Both the position numbers and the translations under genes were made by a program. The notes under the pieces are model-generated. The model saw only the letters and a list, made by a program, of their open reading frames with translations. It was not told the DNA's origin and made no database searches. Below, in pieces: positions 44,403 through 52,607 of a DNA stretch of 64,000 nt. Origin of the DNA: PNON01 sp964387025 (GTDB taxonomy: Bacteria; Chloroflexota; Anaerolineae; Anaerolineales; Anaerolineaceae). Location: assembly GCA_964387025.1 (NCBI GenBank), contig CAYLUZ010000005.1:124001-188000 (forward strand), given 5' to 3'. Positions within the stretch are counted from its first letter, which is position 1. Each line of letters starts with the position of its first letter.

Positions 44403-44899
44403 GTCGTGAATGCGCCCAACAGAGCGTGCACCTGACTTGGGGGATTTTGTAGTCAGTAGGGTGTTTTCGTAACGCACCATATTCTCTGTTCGCGCCGGTG
44501 TTTGCGGTGGTCACCTTCAACAAAGGGGTCTTCAATCTCGTTGCGAATGACCAGGTGGATCGTTACATCAGCCGGCTGCAGGGTGGGGAGCTTATTCGCA
44601 GCCAGGTCGCTGGCATTGAACCAGCCATTCCCATTTTTTGACTTATCCGACCGGATGGCGGTATCGCAATGGTTATATGCAGCTTCGAAGGTCCAGCCTG
44701 GATGCAATCAAGACAGACATTTATTATACTGAAAATACTTTATAGCATAGCTTTCCTTCACCTCAAACATCATCAATCCCTGCTCACATGCATCCAGGCA
44801 TGCCACGAAATGAAATCATGCAAACATTGAGCGTGCACATACATTCACCTTAATCAATATTTTTACATCTTCCGGCCAGGAATGAGAAAGGAGTTCTTG
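44403..44899. repeat. Array spacer (GCCCAAC start, core copy 8)
   Basis: Starts GCCCAAC at 44414, 12 bases after the rsgA stop, continuing 'agagcgtgcacctgac'. Its arm can pair imperfectly with the tail-module end ('ggtaacgc'). A palindrome trace is at 44459, the block 'gttcgcgccggtgt' at ~44483, and a coding-like relic at 44495-44641. The core repeat at 44657-44733 has TTTATTATACTGAAA instead of the usual box. The final 150 bases are AT-rich with an aaaggag site before the small ORF at 44900. Confidence 0.75.
44495..44641 (+). pseudogene. Coding-like relic, C-terminal end of an unknown protein
   Basis: One plus-strand frame stays open for 48 codons and ends in TGA at 44639-44641. It reads FAVVTFNKGVFNLVANDQ, then VDRYISRLQGGELIRSQ and VAGIEPAIPIF. 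The sequence looks like a genuine protein C-terminus rather than repeat. There is no start codon or ribosome binding site for it, and it begins inside the 'gttcgcgccggtgt' block. I cannot name the family. Confidence 0.45.
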
Positions 44900-45159
44900 A
44901 TGGACAAAAGCAAAAAAATATGGTTATGGTCATCGGCCGCGATATCTTTCATTACAGGTTTTATCCTCGTTTCAAACGACAGTGGAGCAGGATGGTTCCT
45001 ATTATTATGGGGATAGTATATATCGGCACCTTAACGCGACCTGGTCAAACATGAGCTGAATCCAATCCCCGGTTCGCGCGATGGGGGCTGATTGGAATAA
45101 CTGTATTACTCATAATCCTCATTCTCGTTGCTGGTGCTGTTCTTTTATTAAAGCCTTAA
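44900..45159 (+). pseudogene. Decayed small membrane protein (frameshift plus stop)
   Basis: The ATG at 44900 with an aaaggag site opens MDKSKKIWLWSSAAISFITG, one membrane span, and stops at 45016 (FLLLWG*). In the -1 frame the sense continues GIVYIGTLTRPGQT, hits a TGA where Trp is plausible (45057 region), then AESNPRFARWGLIGITVLL to the natural stop at 45159. Together they make a 3-span protein of about 86 residues with one frameshift near 45005 and one nonsense codon. The 38-residue front ORF alone could still be translated. Confidence 0.55.
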
Positions 45160-45373
45160 AAATTGAAAGATACCTTCGCAACGCACCATTTTCATTTGCG
45201 ACTTCGAACGTCCAGCCAGGGTGCAATCAAGGCTGCCATTTGCTATACTTAAGATACTTTAAATTACAGCTTTTCTCTGCTCCCAAGGACAGATTCCACG
45301 CCTGCCATTCGGCATTATCGCCACGGATCGATGTTGCAAGCTGGAGGGTGTCACAATATTTCGGAGGTATCAT
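45160..45373. repeat. Array spacer (partial palindrome and core copy 9)
   Basis: A half palindrome 'cgcaacgcacc' at 45176 is fused directly to the second half of the core repeat (45201-45254, 'acttcgaacgtccagcc' to TTTGCTATACTTAAG). The tail lacks the GTTGGGC end; it has 'attccacgcctgccattcggc'. A cggaggt site at 45362 precedes the TTG start of the next gene. Confidence 0.75.
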
Positions 45374-45880
45374 TTGATAGAGCCATTATCAATCTTTGAA
45401 ACCAAAGCACAGATCACCGCTGTCATTCACTTAATGATACTGAGAGATCAAATACAAGCAATGATGGAACCTGCGATTTTTGAGGTGGCAAATGCAATAT
45501 CTGAGCAAGGATTGCATGCGATAGGACCCCTTTTCGCACATCACCTAACAACTTCGTCTGAGTTCTTTGATTTCGAAGTTGGATTTCCTATAAACGCCCC
45601 CATCAAACCCGTTGGCAGGGTAATACCAAGTGAGTTGCCTGCCGCGAAAGTGGCGCGAACAATATACCATGGTGGATATGAAGGCCTGTTCCAAGCCTGG
45701 GAGCAGTTTGGGATGAATGCAAAGTTAGATCTCGGCAACCAGATGGAGGAGGCGGGACTGGTGTTAGGCGAGACTCTGTGGGAAAGCTATATCTCAGGCC
45801 CTGAGACCGATCCTGATCCAAGTACCTGGCGAACGGAACTGAACCAACCTTTACTTATAGTCGGTAGGGTGCGTTCATAA
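45374..45880 (+). CDS. GyrI-like (AraC effector-binding) small-molecule binding protein
   Basis: 168 residues from a TTG at 45374 with a strong cggaggt site. It has the GyrI-like pattern: KAQITAVIHLMILRDQIQAM at the start, FDFEVGFPINAPIKPVGRVI and the signature ELPAAKVARTIYHGGYEGLF, then WESYISGPETDPDPSTWRTE. This fold binds amphipathic drugs or cofactors as a stand-alone domain. The last ~10 residues (LLIVGRVRS) are encoded by the palindrome repeat, and the stop codon lies within it, so insertion of the repeat seems to have replaced the original 3' end. Confidence 0.85.
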   Translation: MIEPLSIFETKAQITAVIHLMILRDQIQAMMEPAIFEVANAISEQGLHAIGPLFAHHLTTSSEFFDFEVGFPINAPIKPVGRVIPSELPAAKVARTIYHGGYEGLFQAWEQFGMNAKLDLGNQMEEAGLVLGETLWESYISGPETDPDPSTWRTELNQPLLIVGRVRS

Positions 45881-45886
45881 CGCACC
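45868..45886. repeat. Palindrome overlapping the GyrI-like stop
   Basis: GGTGCGTTCATAACGCACC, one of about twelve array copies, supplies the stop codon TAA of the preceding gene and ends nine bases before the stop of the convergent minus-strand gene. Confidence 0.8.
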
Positions 45887-45894
45887 GCTGCAAC

Positions 45895-47955
45895 CTAAGG
45901 TAACTTGAGCAAAATAATTCCGCTCTTTGGCTTCAATGTTATTTCTGTCACTAAAGATCCATCATTAAACAATGGATCATGAGTCCCTAAAATTTTCCTA
46001 TAAGTATCACCCAGGTCAACAGTCATGGGTCCCTCAGACGGATTGACAAGTACAATGCCATTTTGGAAATCACGCCGCCAGGTAATCCATTTGACTCGTT
46101 GATCATTATCAAACAATAAAGATGATAGGAGCATTTCCTTTTTATTTGCGTTATATGCATCAGTGACTGGCATTCCCAGGTACCCTTTTGCCTCCAATGA
46201 TTGGATTGCCTTACCCGATTCAAGATCAACTGAATATTCGTCGTACCACCAGGTGGCTGAATAAGGAGCAGCTCCCGCACCATCTTGATGATTTGTGCAA
46301 GTGAAATACCCATCAAACATTAGTGATGATGCTAATGTGTAACGAAGATGATCGTAATCAGTAGCAGTACAATAAGCCATAATAAATGGGGTTTTAGGTT
46401 CCACAGAAACTTCTTGCATCAAATAATATGTTCGCATGCTTATCTGCCAATCATATCCATCATTTTCCCAATTCAGGAATCCTTCAATCATTCGTCCATT
46501 TAATAAATCAGCGAGAATGGTATCCTTTTTTTCTTCAGTCTTATTAACCATCCCCCTCCATACACTATTGCCTGTAATTAGATAACCTTCTGGAAATACC
46601 GCTCGAGTTTCTGCGAGTAATTTTTTCAAACCCTCATTCATAATCAAATCAACTTTACTATCTGAATCCCGTTTGCCATCCATATCGATATCTATGGATC
46701 GCCCGGACCGGTTATACCAGGTTTCATTTGTACCATCGTAGAATATGCCATCAAATAATCCAGATTTCATAGAAGTACTATTTAAATAATCAGGGATGAA
46801 TTTGCTTACATCAGTCCCCAGGTTCATCATGGTTGACCACTCGCCATCATAATTGAAGCTAGGAAATGGTTCACCATAAATATCTCGCATAGTCCAATCC
46901 GGTTTAAGCTTTGAAACAAAATCCCCGCCGGTCCAGGAATTATCCTTTTGAAAATATTCCTGGACACTGAATATTGCTAATATTACAGCATTTGGATTTT
47001 TTGTACGGATGATACCGGTGGGTCCAAGATAAATCCAATTTGACTTGGCTACTTCAGGTCCTAATGTGAGGATATCATAATAATTAGCAGATAATAAATG
47101 CTCAGCCGATGGATCATTGAATTGATTTTGATAGAACAACTTTGGGAATCGATGATTAGCAAGCCTGTCTGTAACATTTAAAATAACAGTATTATTTTTT
47201 GCGGGGAGATTAGCTGCTCTGCCGTTTTCATCAAGCGCCCAAACTTTAATATCATCAACACATACCTTTAAATTCGGATTTGCCAGGAAGCCTGCTTTCC
47301 CTTCTGACCGATGGTCATCTAACCCAGAAGCAACCAATAATTCATTTACATAGAATTTTATTTGATGTCCATACGTTTCTAACCTCAGGGTATACCAGCC
47401 ATCTGTTGGAACAGGGACATCATTCCCTCCTAGATCGACATAAGGATCATTGAATAAAAGCCACGCACTTCCTGTTTTTAGATTCAAATTTCCATAATAC
47501 ATTAGCCATTTATATCTCTCAAAACGAGAATAGAGGTTAAAGAATGGCTCACCATTGAGTTCTAACCCTTTAACACGCATCTCAGTTGCATAATCCCCCC
47601 ATTCGTATGCACCAAAAATAAAACCGGGATCAATTCCCGGATAATCATTGCAATATATATTATTATTAGAATCTTCTGGCACTACGCTCCAGGTTATTTT
47701 GCCAATTTCGAACAAGCCTTCAGCAGAGCCATCTTCAAAATCTTCTTGATAAAGGATTTCTTCATCTTGGGCAGCCCTGGTTATATCTAGAGTACTTGTA
47801 GGTGTTATTGGTGAAGGTGAAATTTGGATGGTGGATGGTTTTGTTTCAGTCGCTGTATGCGCCACGCTTTGATCATCATTTTGTTTACGAGCACATGCGG
47901 TCACGAAAAATAATATCGATAAAATAGTCATGAAGTATTTATTCATTTTAGGCAC
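45895..47955 (-). CDS. Large lipoprotein, putative glycoside hydrolase-like
   Basis: 686 residues, minus strand, the second reversed gene of the array. Signal peptide and lipobox FFVTAC at about residue 21. Residues ~65-245 look like a concanavalin-type beta-sandwich (EDGSAEGLFEIGKITWSVVP, GWYTLRLETYGHQIKFYVNE). Residues ~275-686 look like a TIM-barrel hydrolase: KLFYQNQFNDPSAEHLLSAN, FDGIFYDGTNETWYNRSG, DIDMDGKRDSDSKVD and EGYLITGNSVWRG, features of the hypothetical GHL15-type family. If so it degrades a polysaccharide at the cell surface. The family call is tentative. AT-rich like its surroundings. Confidence 0.72.
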   Translation of the reverse strand: MPKMNKYFMTILSILFFVTACARKQNDDQSVAHTATETKPSTIQISPSPITPTSTLDITRAAQDEEILYQEDFEDGSAEGLFEIGKITWSVVPEDSNNNIYCNDYPGIDPGFIFGAYEWGDYATEMRVKGLELNGEPFFNLYSRFERYKWLMYYGNLNLKTGSAWLLFNDPYVDLGGNDVPVPTDGWYTLRLETYGHQIKFYVNELLVASGLDDHRSEGKAGFLANPNLKVCVDDIKVWALDENGRAANLPAKNNTVILNVTDRLANHRFPKLFYQNQFNDPSAEHLLSANYYDILTLGPEVAKSNWIYLGPTGIIRTKNPNAVILAIFSVQEYFQKDNSWTGGDFVSKLKPDWTMRDIYGEPFPSFNYDGEWSTMMNLGTDVSKFIPDYLNSTSMKSGLFDGIFYDGTNETWYNRSGRSIDIDMDGKRDSDSKVDLIMNEGLKKLLAETRAVFPEGYLITGNSVWRGMVNKTEEKKDTILADLLNGRMIEGFLNWENDGYDWQISMRTYYLMQEVSVEPKTPFIMAYCTATDYDHLRYTLASSLMFDGYFTCTNHQDGAGAAPYSATWWYDEYSVDLESGKAIQSLEAKGYLGMPVTDAYNANKKEMLLSSLLFDNDQRVKWITWRRDFQNGIVLVNPSEGPMTVDLGDTYRKILGTHDPLFNDGSLVTEITLKPKSGIILLKLP

Positions 47956-48399
47956 CCTTCCATCAGTGAGTATATATTAATAATCCTTTAGTTCATAGCG
48001 ATTATTATCTTGTCCCCGTTCGCGCTGGTGTCATCACCGTGCGCGTGGTTTTGACCGCCAGGTCTCCCTCCTTATCCCAAACTGGCGTTATCGCAAAAGT
48101 TATATGCAGCTTCGGACCTCCAGCCTGGATGCAATAAAGGCAGACATTTGCTATAATTTAGATGATCTTGATGTATGTATTTCCTGATCCAACGCAGATT
48201 CCACTCCCGCCCACAGATGTTAAAGCGTACCTCGAAGGGGTATAACGCAAACCGTTAGCCCGCTAATTTCATTGATATATGTGTGTTTCGCCTGATATGA
48301 TCTTCAGACGGGGTTCACAATTTGTGTGCATTCTTTCCTCTTTCCTCTATTTCGAGAGAGGGTAGGCAGGAGATCCGTATACTGAAGGAGATTACTCAC
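47956..48399. repeat. Array spacer (block, core copy 10, end GTTAGCC)
   Basis: It holds 'gttcgcgctggtgtcatcaccg' at ~48015, 'gttttgaccgccaggtctcc', core repeat 48083-48161 (TTTGCTATAATTTAG here, changed from TATACTTAAG), tail 'ggtataacgcaaaccGTTAGCC' ending at 48260. AT-rich leader follows with gaaggag before the ATG at 48400. The first part is also the upstream region of the minus-strand lipoprotein gene. Confidence 0.8.
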
Positions 48400-50001
48400 A
48401 TGAAAACGATCACTAAATCAACCAAAATCTTTCTCCTGGCAGCCGCTGCCTTGGTTGTCGTGGCTGCAGCAGCCTTTATAGTCTGGAGATTTACCCTCGG
48501 CACCTCGCCCGAGGTCTCCGAACCGGACTACTGGCCCACCCAGGGCTGGTTGACCTCCACGCCGGAGGAGCAGGGTCTCGACTCGGCGAAGCTTGCTGAG
48601 GGATTACGCCAAATTCAACAGAAGAACATTCCCATTCACAGCTTGCTCATCATACGCGACGGCAGGGTGTTGCTCGATGCTACTTTCTACCCTTACGATG
48701 GTAAGTCACCTCACAGTGTGGCTTCGGTAACCAAGAGCTTGACGACGTTGTTGATCGGCATAGCCATCGACCAGGGCAAGCTCAATCTTAACGATAAAAT
48801 GGTGTCGTTCTTCCCTGATGCCACCATCGCCAATCCTGATCCGCGCAAGAACGACATCACCATCCAGGACCTGGCAAGCATGTCCTCCGGGTTCGATTGT
48901 AACGGGTTACCCGATGAGCTTACCGTTAAAGAGATGGAAATCAGCCCTAACTGGGTCCAATTTGGATTGGATCTGCCAATGGCATACAAACCTGGGACCC
49001 ACTGGGTGTATTGCGGTGTGGGGATGCACCTGCTTTCCGCCATCCAGGAAAAAACGACCGGCATGACCGCCATCGATTTTGCCCGGCAGTACCTGTTCAA
49101 ACCTTTGGGGATAAAAGAAGTATTCTGGCCAACTGACCCACAGGGGGTAAATATGGGTGCAGGGAATACCCGCCTGCTCCCGGCAGATATGGCGAAGATC
49201 GGCTATCTTTATCTGCATGGTGGTATCTGGGATGGCAATCAGATCGTCCCCCGCTCGTGGGTGGAGCAATCGGTCAAGAAACAATTCAACCCACCGAATG
49301 GTGATGGCTATGGATACGGTTGGTGGTCAAGCGTTACTGACACCGGTAAGTCATTTTTCGCGCAGGGGGACGGCGGTCAGCGGATCGTAGTCAATCCCTA
49401 TTATTCCAGTATAGTTGTGACGACCGGCGAAGGTTTCAGCTATGATGATATCGATCCTTACATTGTGGCAGCCGTCGTCGACCCGAAAAACCCTCTGCCT
49501 GCCAACCCTACAGGTGTGACCGAATTGCAGCGAGTCTTGGCAACACTCCCACTTCCACCTGATCCGCAGCCGGTACCAGTATTGCCAGATATCGCCACTG
49601 TCATTTCAGGTAAAACTTTTCGAATGGACTCAAATCCATTTGGAATTGAAAGTGTCAGGCTTGTTTTCGACGCCACCCTTCAAGCCAGTTTCAAGATATC
49701 CTTTGCCGATGGCACTCCGAGTCCGCTTGCCGAGGTCGGGTTGGATGGCATTTACCGCCTTACCCCCGGCCTGAACCTGGATCGGGCAGGCCACCCCTTC
49801 GCGGATTTCCAGAATTTATCAGTGGGTTTGCGTGGTCGCTGGACAGATGCCCACACCTTTGTTCTGGAGTACAACACCATATCGAATTATTATTATTACA
49901 CTCTGCAAATGAATTTCGATGGTGATAAATTGAGCCTCGTTTGGTCTGATCGTAAAGGAACTCCATTGGCGATGCTAACAGGAATAATGGAAAATCCGTG
50001 A
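48400..50001 (+). CDS. Membrane-anchored serine hydrolase, beta-lactamase/PBP4-like
   Basis: 533 residues from the ATG at 48400, after gaaggag. One N-terminal span (about 8-28) anchors a beta-lactamase-fold domain: HSVASVTKSLTTLL carries the S-x-x-K nucleophile, YCGVGMHLL corresponds to the Y-x-N region, and GYGYGWW followed by GDGGQ replaces the usual K-T-G/H-x-G loop. A further ~135 residues form a C-terminal beta domain (VLPDIATVISGKTFRMDSN onward). Such proteins include esterases and D-aminopeptidases; hydrolysis of beta-lactams is not implied. Confidence 0.9.
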   Translation: MKTITKSTKIFLLAAAALVVVAAAAFIVWRFTLGTSPEVSEPDYWPTQGWLTSTPEEQGLDSAKLAEGLRQIQQKNIPIHSLLIIRDGRVLLDATFYPYDGKSPHSVASVTKSLTTLLIGIAIDQGKLNLNDKMVSFFPDATIANPDPRKNDITIQDLASMSSGFDCNGLPDELTVKEMEISPNWVQFGLDLPMAYKPGTHWVYCGVGMHLLSAIQEKTTGMTAIDFARQYLFKPLGIKEVFWPTDPQGVNMGAGNTRLLPADMAKIGYLYLHGGIWDGNQIVPRSWVEQSVKKQFNPPNGDGYGYGWWSSVTDTGKSFFAQGDGGQRIVVNPYYSSIVVTTGEGFSYDDIDPYIVAAVVDPKNPLPANPTGVTELQRVLATLPLPPDPQPVPVLPDIATVISGKTFRMDSNPFGIESVRLVFDATLQASFKISFADGTPSPLAEVGLDGIYRLTPGLNLDRAGHPFADFQNLSVGLRGRWTDAHTFVLEYNTISNYYYYTLQMNFDGDKLSLVWSDRKGTPLAMLTGIMENP

Positions 50002-50387
50002 AACGGTTACCTTGGAATTTTTGTATCAGCAGTAAGGGTGAGCCAAAACTAACTCTGTGAGGTGCGTTCGTAACGCACCATTACCAGGGCACTTATGCGG
50101 AATTCAAAATGGTCGCCTGCTATGTCCGCCATACTGGCGATATCACAGGGTTATATACAGCTTCGAACATCCAGCCTGGCTTTAATGATGGCAGCAATTT
50201 GCTATACTTAAGGTACTAATAAATCAGAGCTTTCTGTTCAATAGCTGAGGCCGCGCTTGCCCCACGCTTGTCCAAGGGTACCCCTAGGGCATTCAGCAAA
50301 CCGTAAGACGCAAAGACGAAATGAGTTTTGTTATTGGCATTGAGAACATCGACTTCGACTTGCATTACTGGACATGGAGAAGGAGAA
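50002..50387. repeat. Array spacer with another DUF35 codon relic (core copy 11)
   Basis: Palindrome GGTGCGTTCGTAACGCACC at 50061-50079. At 50106-50150 the sequence aligns with DUF35 codons without a gap (AAA ATG GTC GCC TGC ... CGC ... GGC against GAA ATG GTC ACC CGC ... CGC ... GGC). The core repeat 50132-50213 follows (TTTGCTATACTTAAGG), then a decayed end 'cagcaaaccgtaagac' near 50305. Confidence 0.75.
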
Positions 50388-51314
50388 ATGACGAACGATC
50401 AACCAACCTGGCCGGATGAGCACATCACCCTGGAAGCCGTCTCACGGTGGATTTCTTCTGCTTGTAAGCATGAGGTAAATAAACCTGAAATCCTCCGTAC
50501 CAAACAGTGGGGTGTGACGGCGCGTTTCGATAGCTTTGTTTTCAAAGCCAGCTTCACGCCACTTTATCCTAATGCTATCGAAGTGCAAGGCCTTCTCGAA
50601 AAGATCGTTCCCAAAGGTGCACCGCGATTGATAGCGAGCGATATTGTGGATGGACAGCTCTGGACGCTCTTTGAGCACATTCAAGGAGCCACTGCCGAGG
50701 AGGTGGGAACGATCGGGGCAATCGAAGCTATGGCTCGCGAACTCGCACGGGTTCAAATAGCCGTTGCAAAGCTGGATCTCACGGGTTTGCCGGTATTAAA
50801 CATACGCAGTCTTCCGGGTGCATTGCTCGAAGATGATCTATCAGACCAGCCTGCAGAGTTGATCCAGTGGCTTAGTGATTCGCAGTCATCGCTCCAACTT
50901 GATGCTAATGCGCTGGCTGATATCCCGCTATCGCTCGATCATCCTGACATGAACATGAGCAATGCAATCATCCTGAGCGATGGACGCGCAATTTTGTTAG
51001 ACTGGGAAGAGGCAACCGTCGGTTGTCCGCTTTTCAGCCTCGACCGACTCCTTAACGATGCTTACGAACTCTCCGCAGTAGAAACCGTAAGGGACGTCTA
51101 TCTCGACACTCTAAATGCTGCTGGATTGGATCAGGTTGAGAGTGCGATGCGGCTCGTGCCATTGAAGTTGGCACTCGAGAACTGCGCCTTCGCCCGAAAC
51201 CTTGGTTGGCCTCGACCTCACACCCGCTTGACAACACTTCTCCTGGAACTGGCCCGGAGACGATCAACTAACGGTTACTTAAAAAATTGGCTCTCCGATC
51301 TATTTGCAGTATAG
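50388..51314 (+). CDS. Phosphotransferase, APH/choline-kinase fold
   Basis: 308 residues from the ATG at 50388, preceded by ggagaaggag. The kinase core has LSLDHPDMNMSNAIILSDGR (H-x-D-x-x-x-x-N, catalytic loop) near residue 185 and AILLDWEEATVGCP (metal-binding Asp) after it, plus LEHIQ-type N-lobe (LWTLFEHIQGATAEEVG). It belongs to the aminoglycoside phosphotransferase/choline-kinase family; substrate may be an antibiotic, sugar or amine. No resistance subfamily is identifiable. An array gene with core repeat upstream. Confidence 0.87.
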   Translation: MTNDQPTWPDEHITLEAVSRWISSACKHEVNKPEILRTKQWGVTARFDSFVFKASFTPLYPNAIEVQGLLEKIVPKGAPRLIASDIVDGQLWTLFEHIQGATAEEVGTIGAIEAMARELARVQIAVAKLDLTGLPVLNIRSLPGALLEDDLSDQPAELIQWLSDSQSSLQLDANALADIPLSLDHPDMNMSNAIILSDGRAILLDWEEATVGCPLFSLDRLLNDAYELSAVETVRDVYLDTLNAAGLDQVESAMRLVPLKLALENCAFARNLGWPRPHTRLTTLLLELARRRSTNGYLKNWLSDLFAV

Positions 51315-51688
51315 GCAGGATCTTCACATTAATATCGCGCCGGTGCACATTCTGCGCGTCGGAGCGAAGCGGAGAGTTCTCGAAGATCCCCGTAATGAAA
51401 TAGTCAGTGGGTAGGGTGCGTTCGCAACGCACCTTATTCATTTACGACCAACTCCCTTTTGTGATTAAAGATCACCCGCAATATCCGGCCGGTTGGCGCT
51501 ATCGTAAGGATTATATGCAGCTTCGAACATCCAGCCTGGATGTAATCAAAGCAGCTATTTGCTATACTTAAGATACTAATTCAGTACAGTATTCCTGCCC
51601 AAAAGCAGAGTCCACGCCTGCCCGCACTTGTCCATGTGTACCCCGAAGGGATATAACGCAAACCGTTGGGCGGGATAAGGTAAGTACA
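51315..51688. repeat. Array spacer, best-preserved module set (core copy 12, end GTTGGGC)
   Basis: All modules in order: 'cgcgccggtgcacattc' at ~51337, 'gcgaagcggagag', 'tcgaagatccccg', palindrome 51415-51433, 'gattaaagatcacccgcaa' at ~51461, core repeat 51493-51573 (TTTGCTATACTTAAG) and tail 'gcagagtccacgcctgccc...gatataacgcaaacc' ending in GTTGGGC at 51665-51671. It is useful as a reference copy. Confidence 0.87.
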
Positions 51689-52516
51689 ATGTTAAAAGTT
51701 CATGCAATTCAAACTGGGAAAGTAAAAATTAAAAAGTTTGAAGCTTTCGGAGCAACAAATCGAATATCACGGATGTGGCAATTGCTACATACTGATAATT
51801 GGACCGATTGGCTTCCGATTTATTGTTGGTTTGTCGAGCATCCAGAAGGGCCGTTCTTAATTGATGCGGGAGAAATCGCCAGGGTACATGAATATGGGTA
51901 TTTACCAGATAATATCTTTTTCAATGGAGCAGCCAAATACGAGGTGAAGCGAGAAGATGAAGTTGATGTACAACTTGCAAAATTGGGATACAAAGTGGAA
52001 CAGGTTAAGGCTATATATCTCACCCATTTTCACAGCGATCATGTAGATGGTGTATATCATTTTCCAAAAGCAAAAGTATTTGCCGCCAAAGAGGCTTTTG
52101 ATTCAATATTAAGCCCAAAAGGGGCACTTTTTGGGTATCTACAGAAAAACCTACCTGAGTGGTTTCAACCAGATGTATTTGAGTTCACAAATGAAAAGGA
52201 AGACGCTTTTACTTCAAGCAAGAAGCTCTCAACAGATGGAAGCATTGTAGCTATACCCATGCCTGGCCATTCGATTGGTCATACTGCTTATATCGTAAAA
52301 TCAGAAAACTACCGATATATATTTTCCGGAGATACCACATTAAATGATCATACATTACAAGCGGGTATACCGACTGTTATTCTAAATAATACTGACGCGA
52401 TGGAATCAGTCCGAAAGCTACGAGAATTTGCCCGATCACCGGATGTTGTGGTGTTGTGCTCACATGATCCGCAAGCTATACAAATATTAGTAGGCAAGGA
52501 GTCGGCTCCAGATTAA
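51689..52516 (+). CDS. Metallo-beta-lactamase fold hydrolase, N-acyl homoserine lactonase-like
   Basis: 275 residues. The metal-binding motif THFHSDHVDG (HxHxDH) near residue 115 is followed by MPGHSIGHTAY, FSGDTTLNDH and CSHDPQ, giving all dizinc ligands. The spacing and YLTHFHSDH context match the AHL-lactonase branch, which opens the lactone of quorum signals. The N-terminal VHAIQTGKVKIKKF also fits. Other substrates are possible. The gene is bracketed by GTTGGGC at 51665 and by an attC-like hairpin beginning four bases after the stop. Confidence 0.9.
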   Translation: MLKVHAIQTGKVKIKKFEAFGATNRISRMWQLLHTDNWTDWLPIYCWFVEHPEGPFLIDAGEIARVHEYGYLPDNIFFNGAAKYEVKREDEVDVQLAKLGYKVEQVKAIYLTHFHSDHVDGVYHFPKAKVFAAKEAFDSILSPKGALFGYLQKNLPEWFQPDVFEFTNEKEDAFTSSKKLSTDGSIVAIPMPGHSIGHTAYIVKSENYRYIFSGDTTLNDHTLQAGIPTVILNNTDAMESVRKLREFARSPDVVVLCSHDPQAIQILVGKESAPD

Positions 52517-52520
52517 TCCC

Positions 52521-52562
52521 GCCCAACACCGGCTCCACCGGACATCGGCTCCGCCGTTGGGC
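52521..52562 (+). repeat. Short attC-like site (42 bp)
   Basis: Begins GCCCAAC (52521-52527) and ends GTTGGGC (52556-52562), exact inverted partners, with a GC-rich 28-base middle ('accggctccaccgg', 'acatcggctccgcc'). It is the smallest of the array's sites and lacks the core repeat. It links the lactonase-like cassette to the next lipoprotein cassette. Confidence 0.75.
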
Positions 52563-52607
52563 AGCTTCACTAAAATTGGAGAGACGCTCAGGCAAAAGGA
52601 GACCAAC

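Noticed and set aside
44453..44707. Minus-strand ORF of 84 codons in the spacer after rsgA
   Set aside because: It begins inside the core repeat (the same MHPGW start appears in several other copies), so it is a repeat-derived frame, not a gene.
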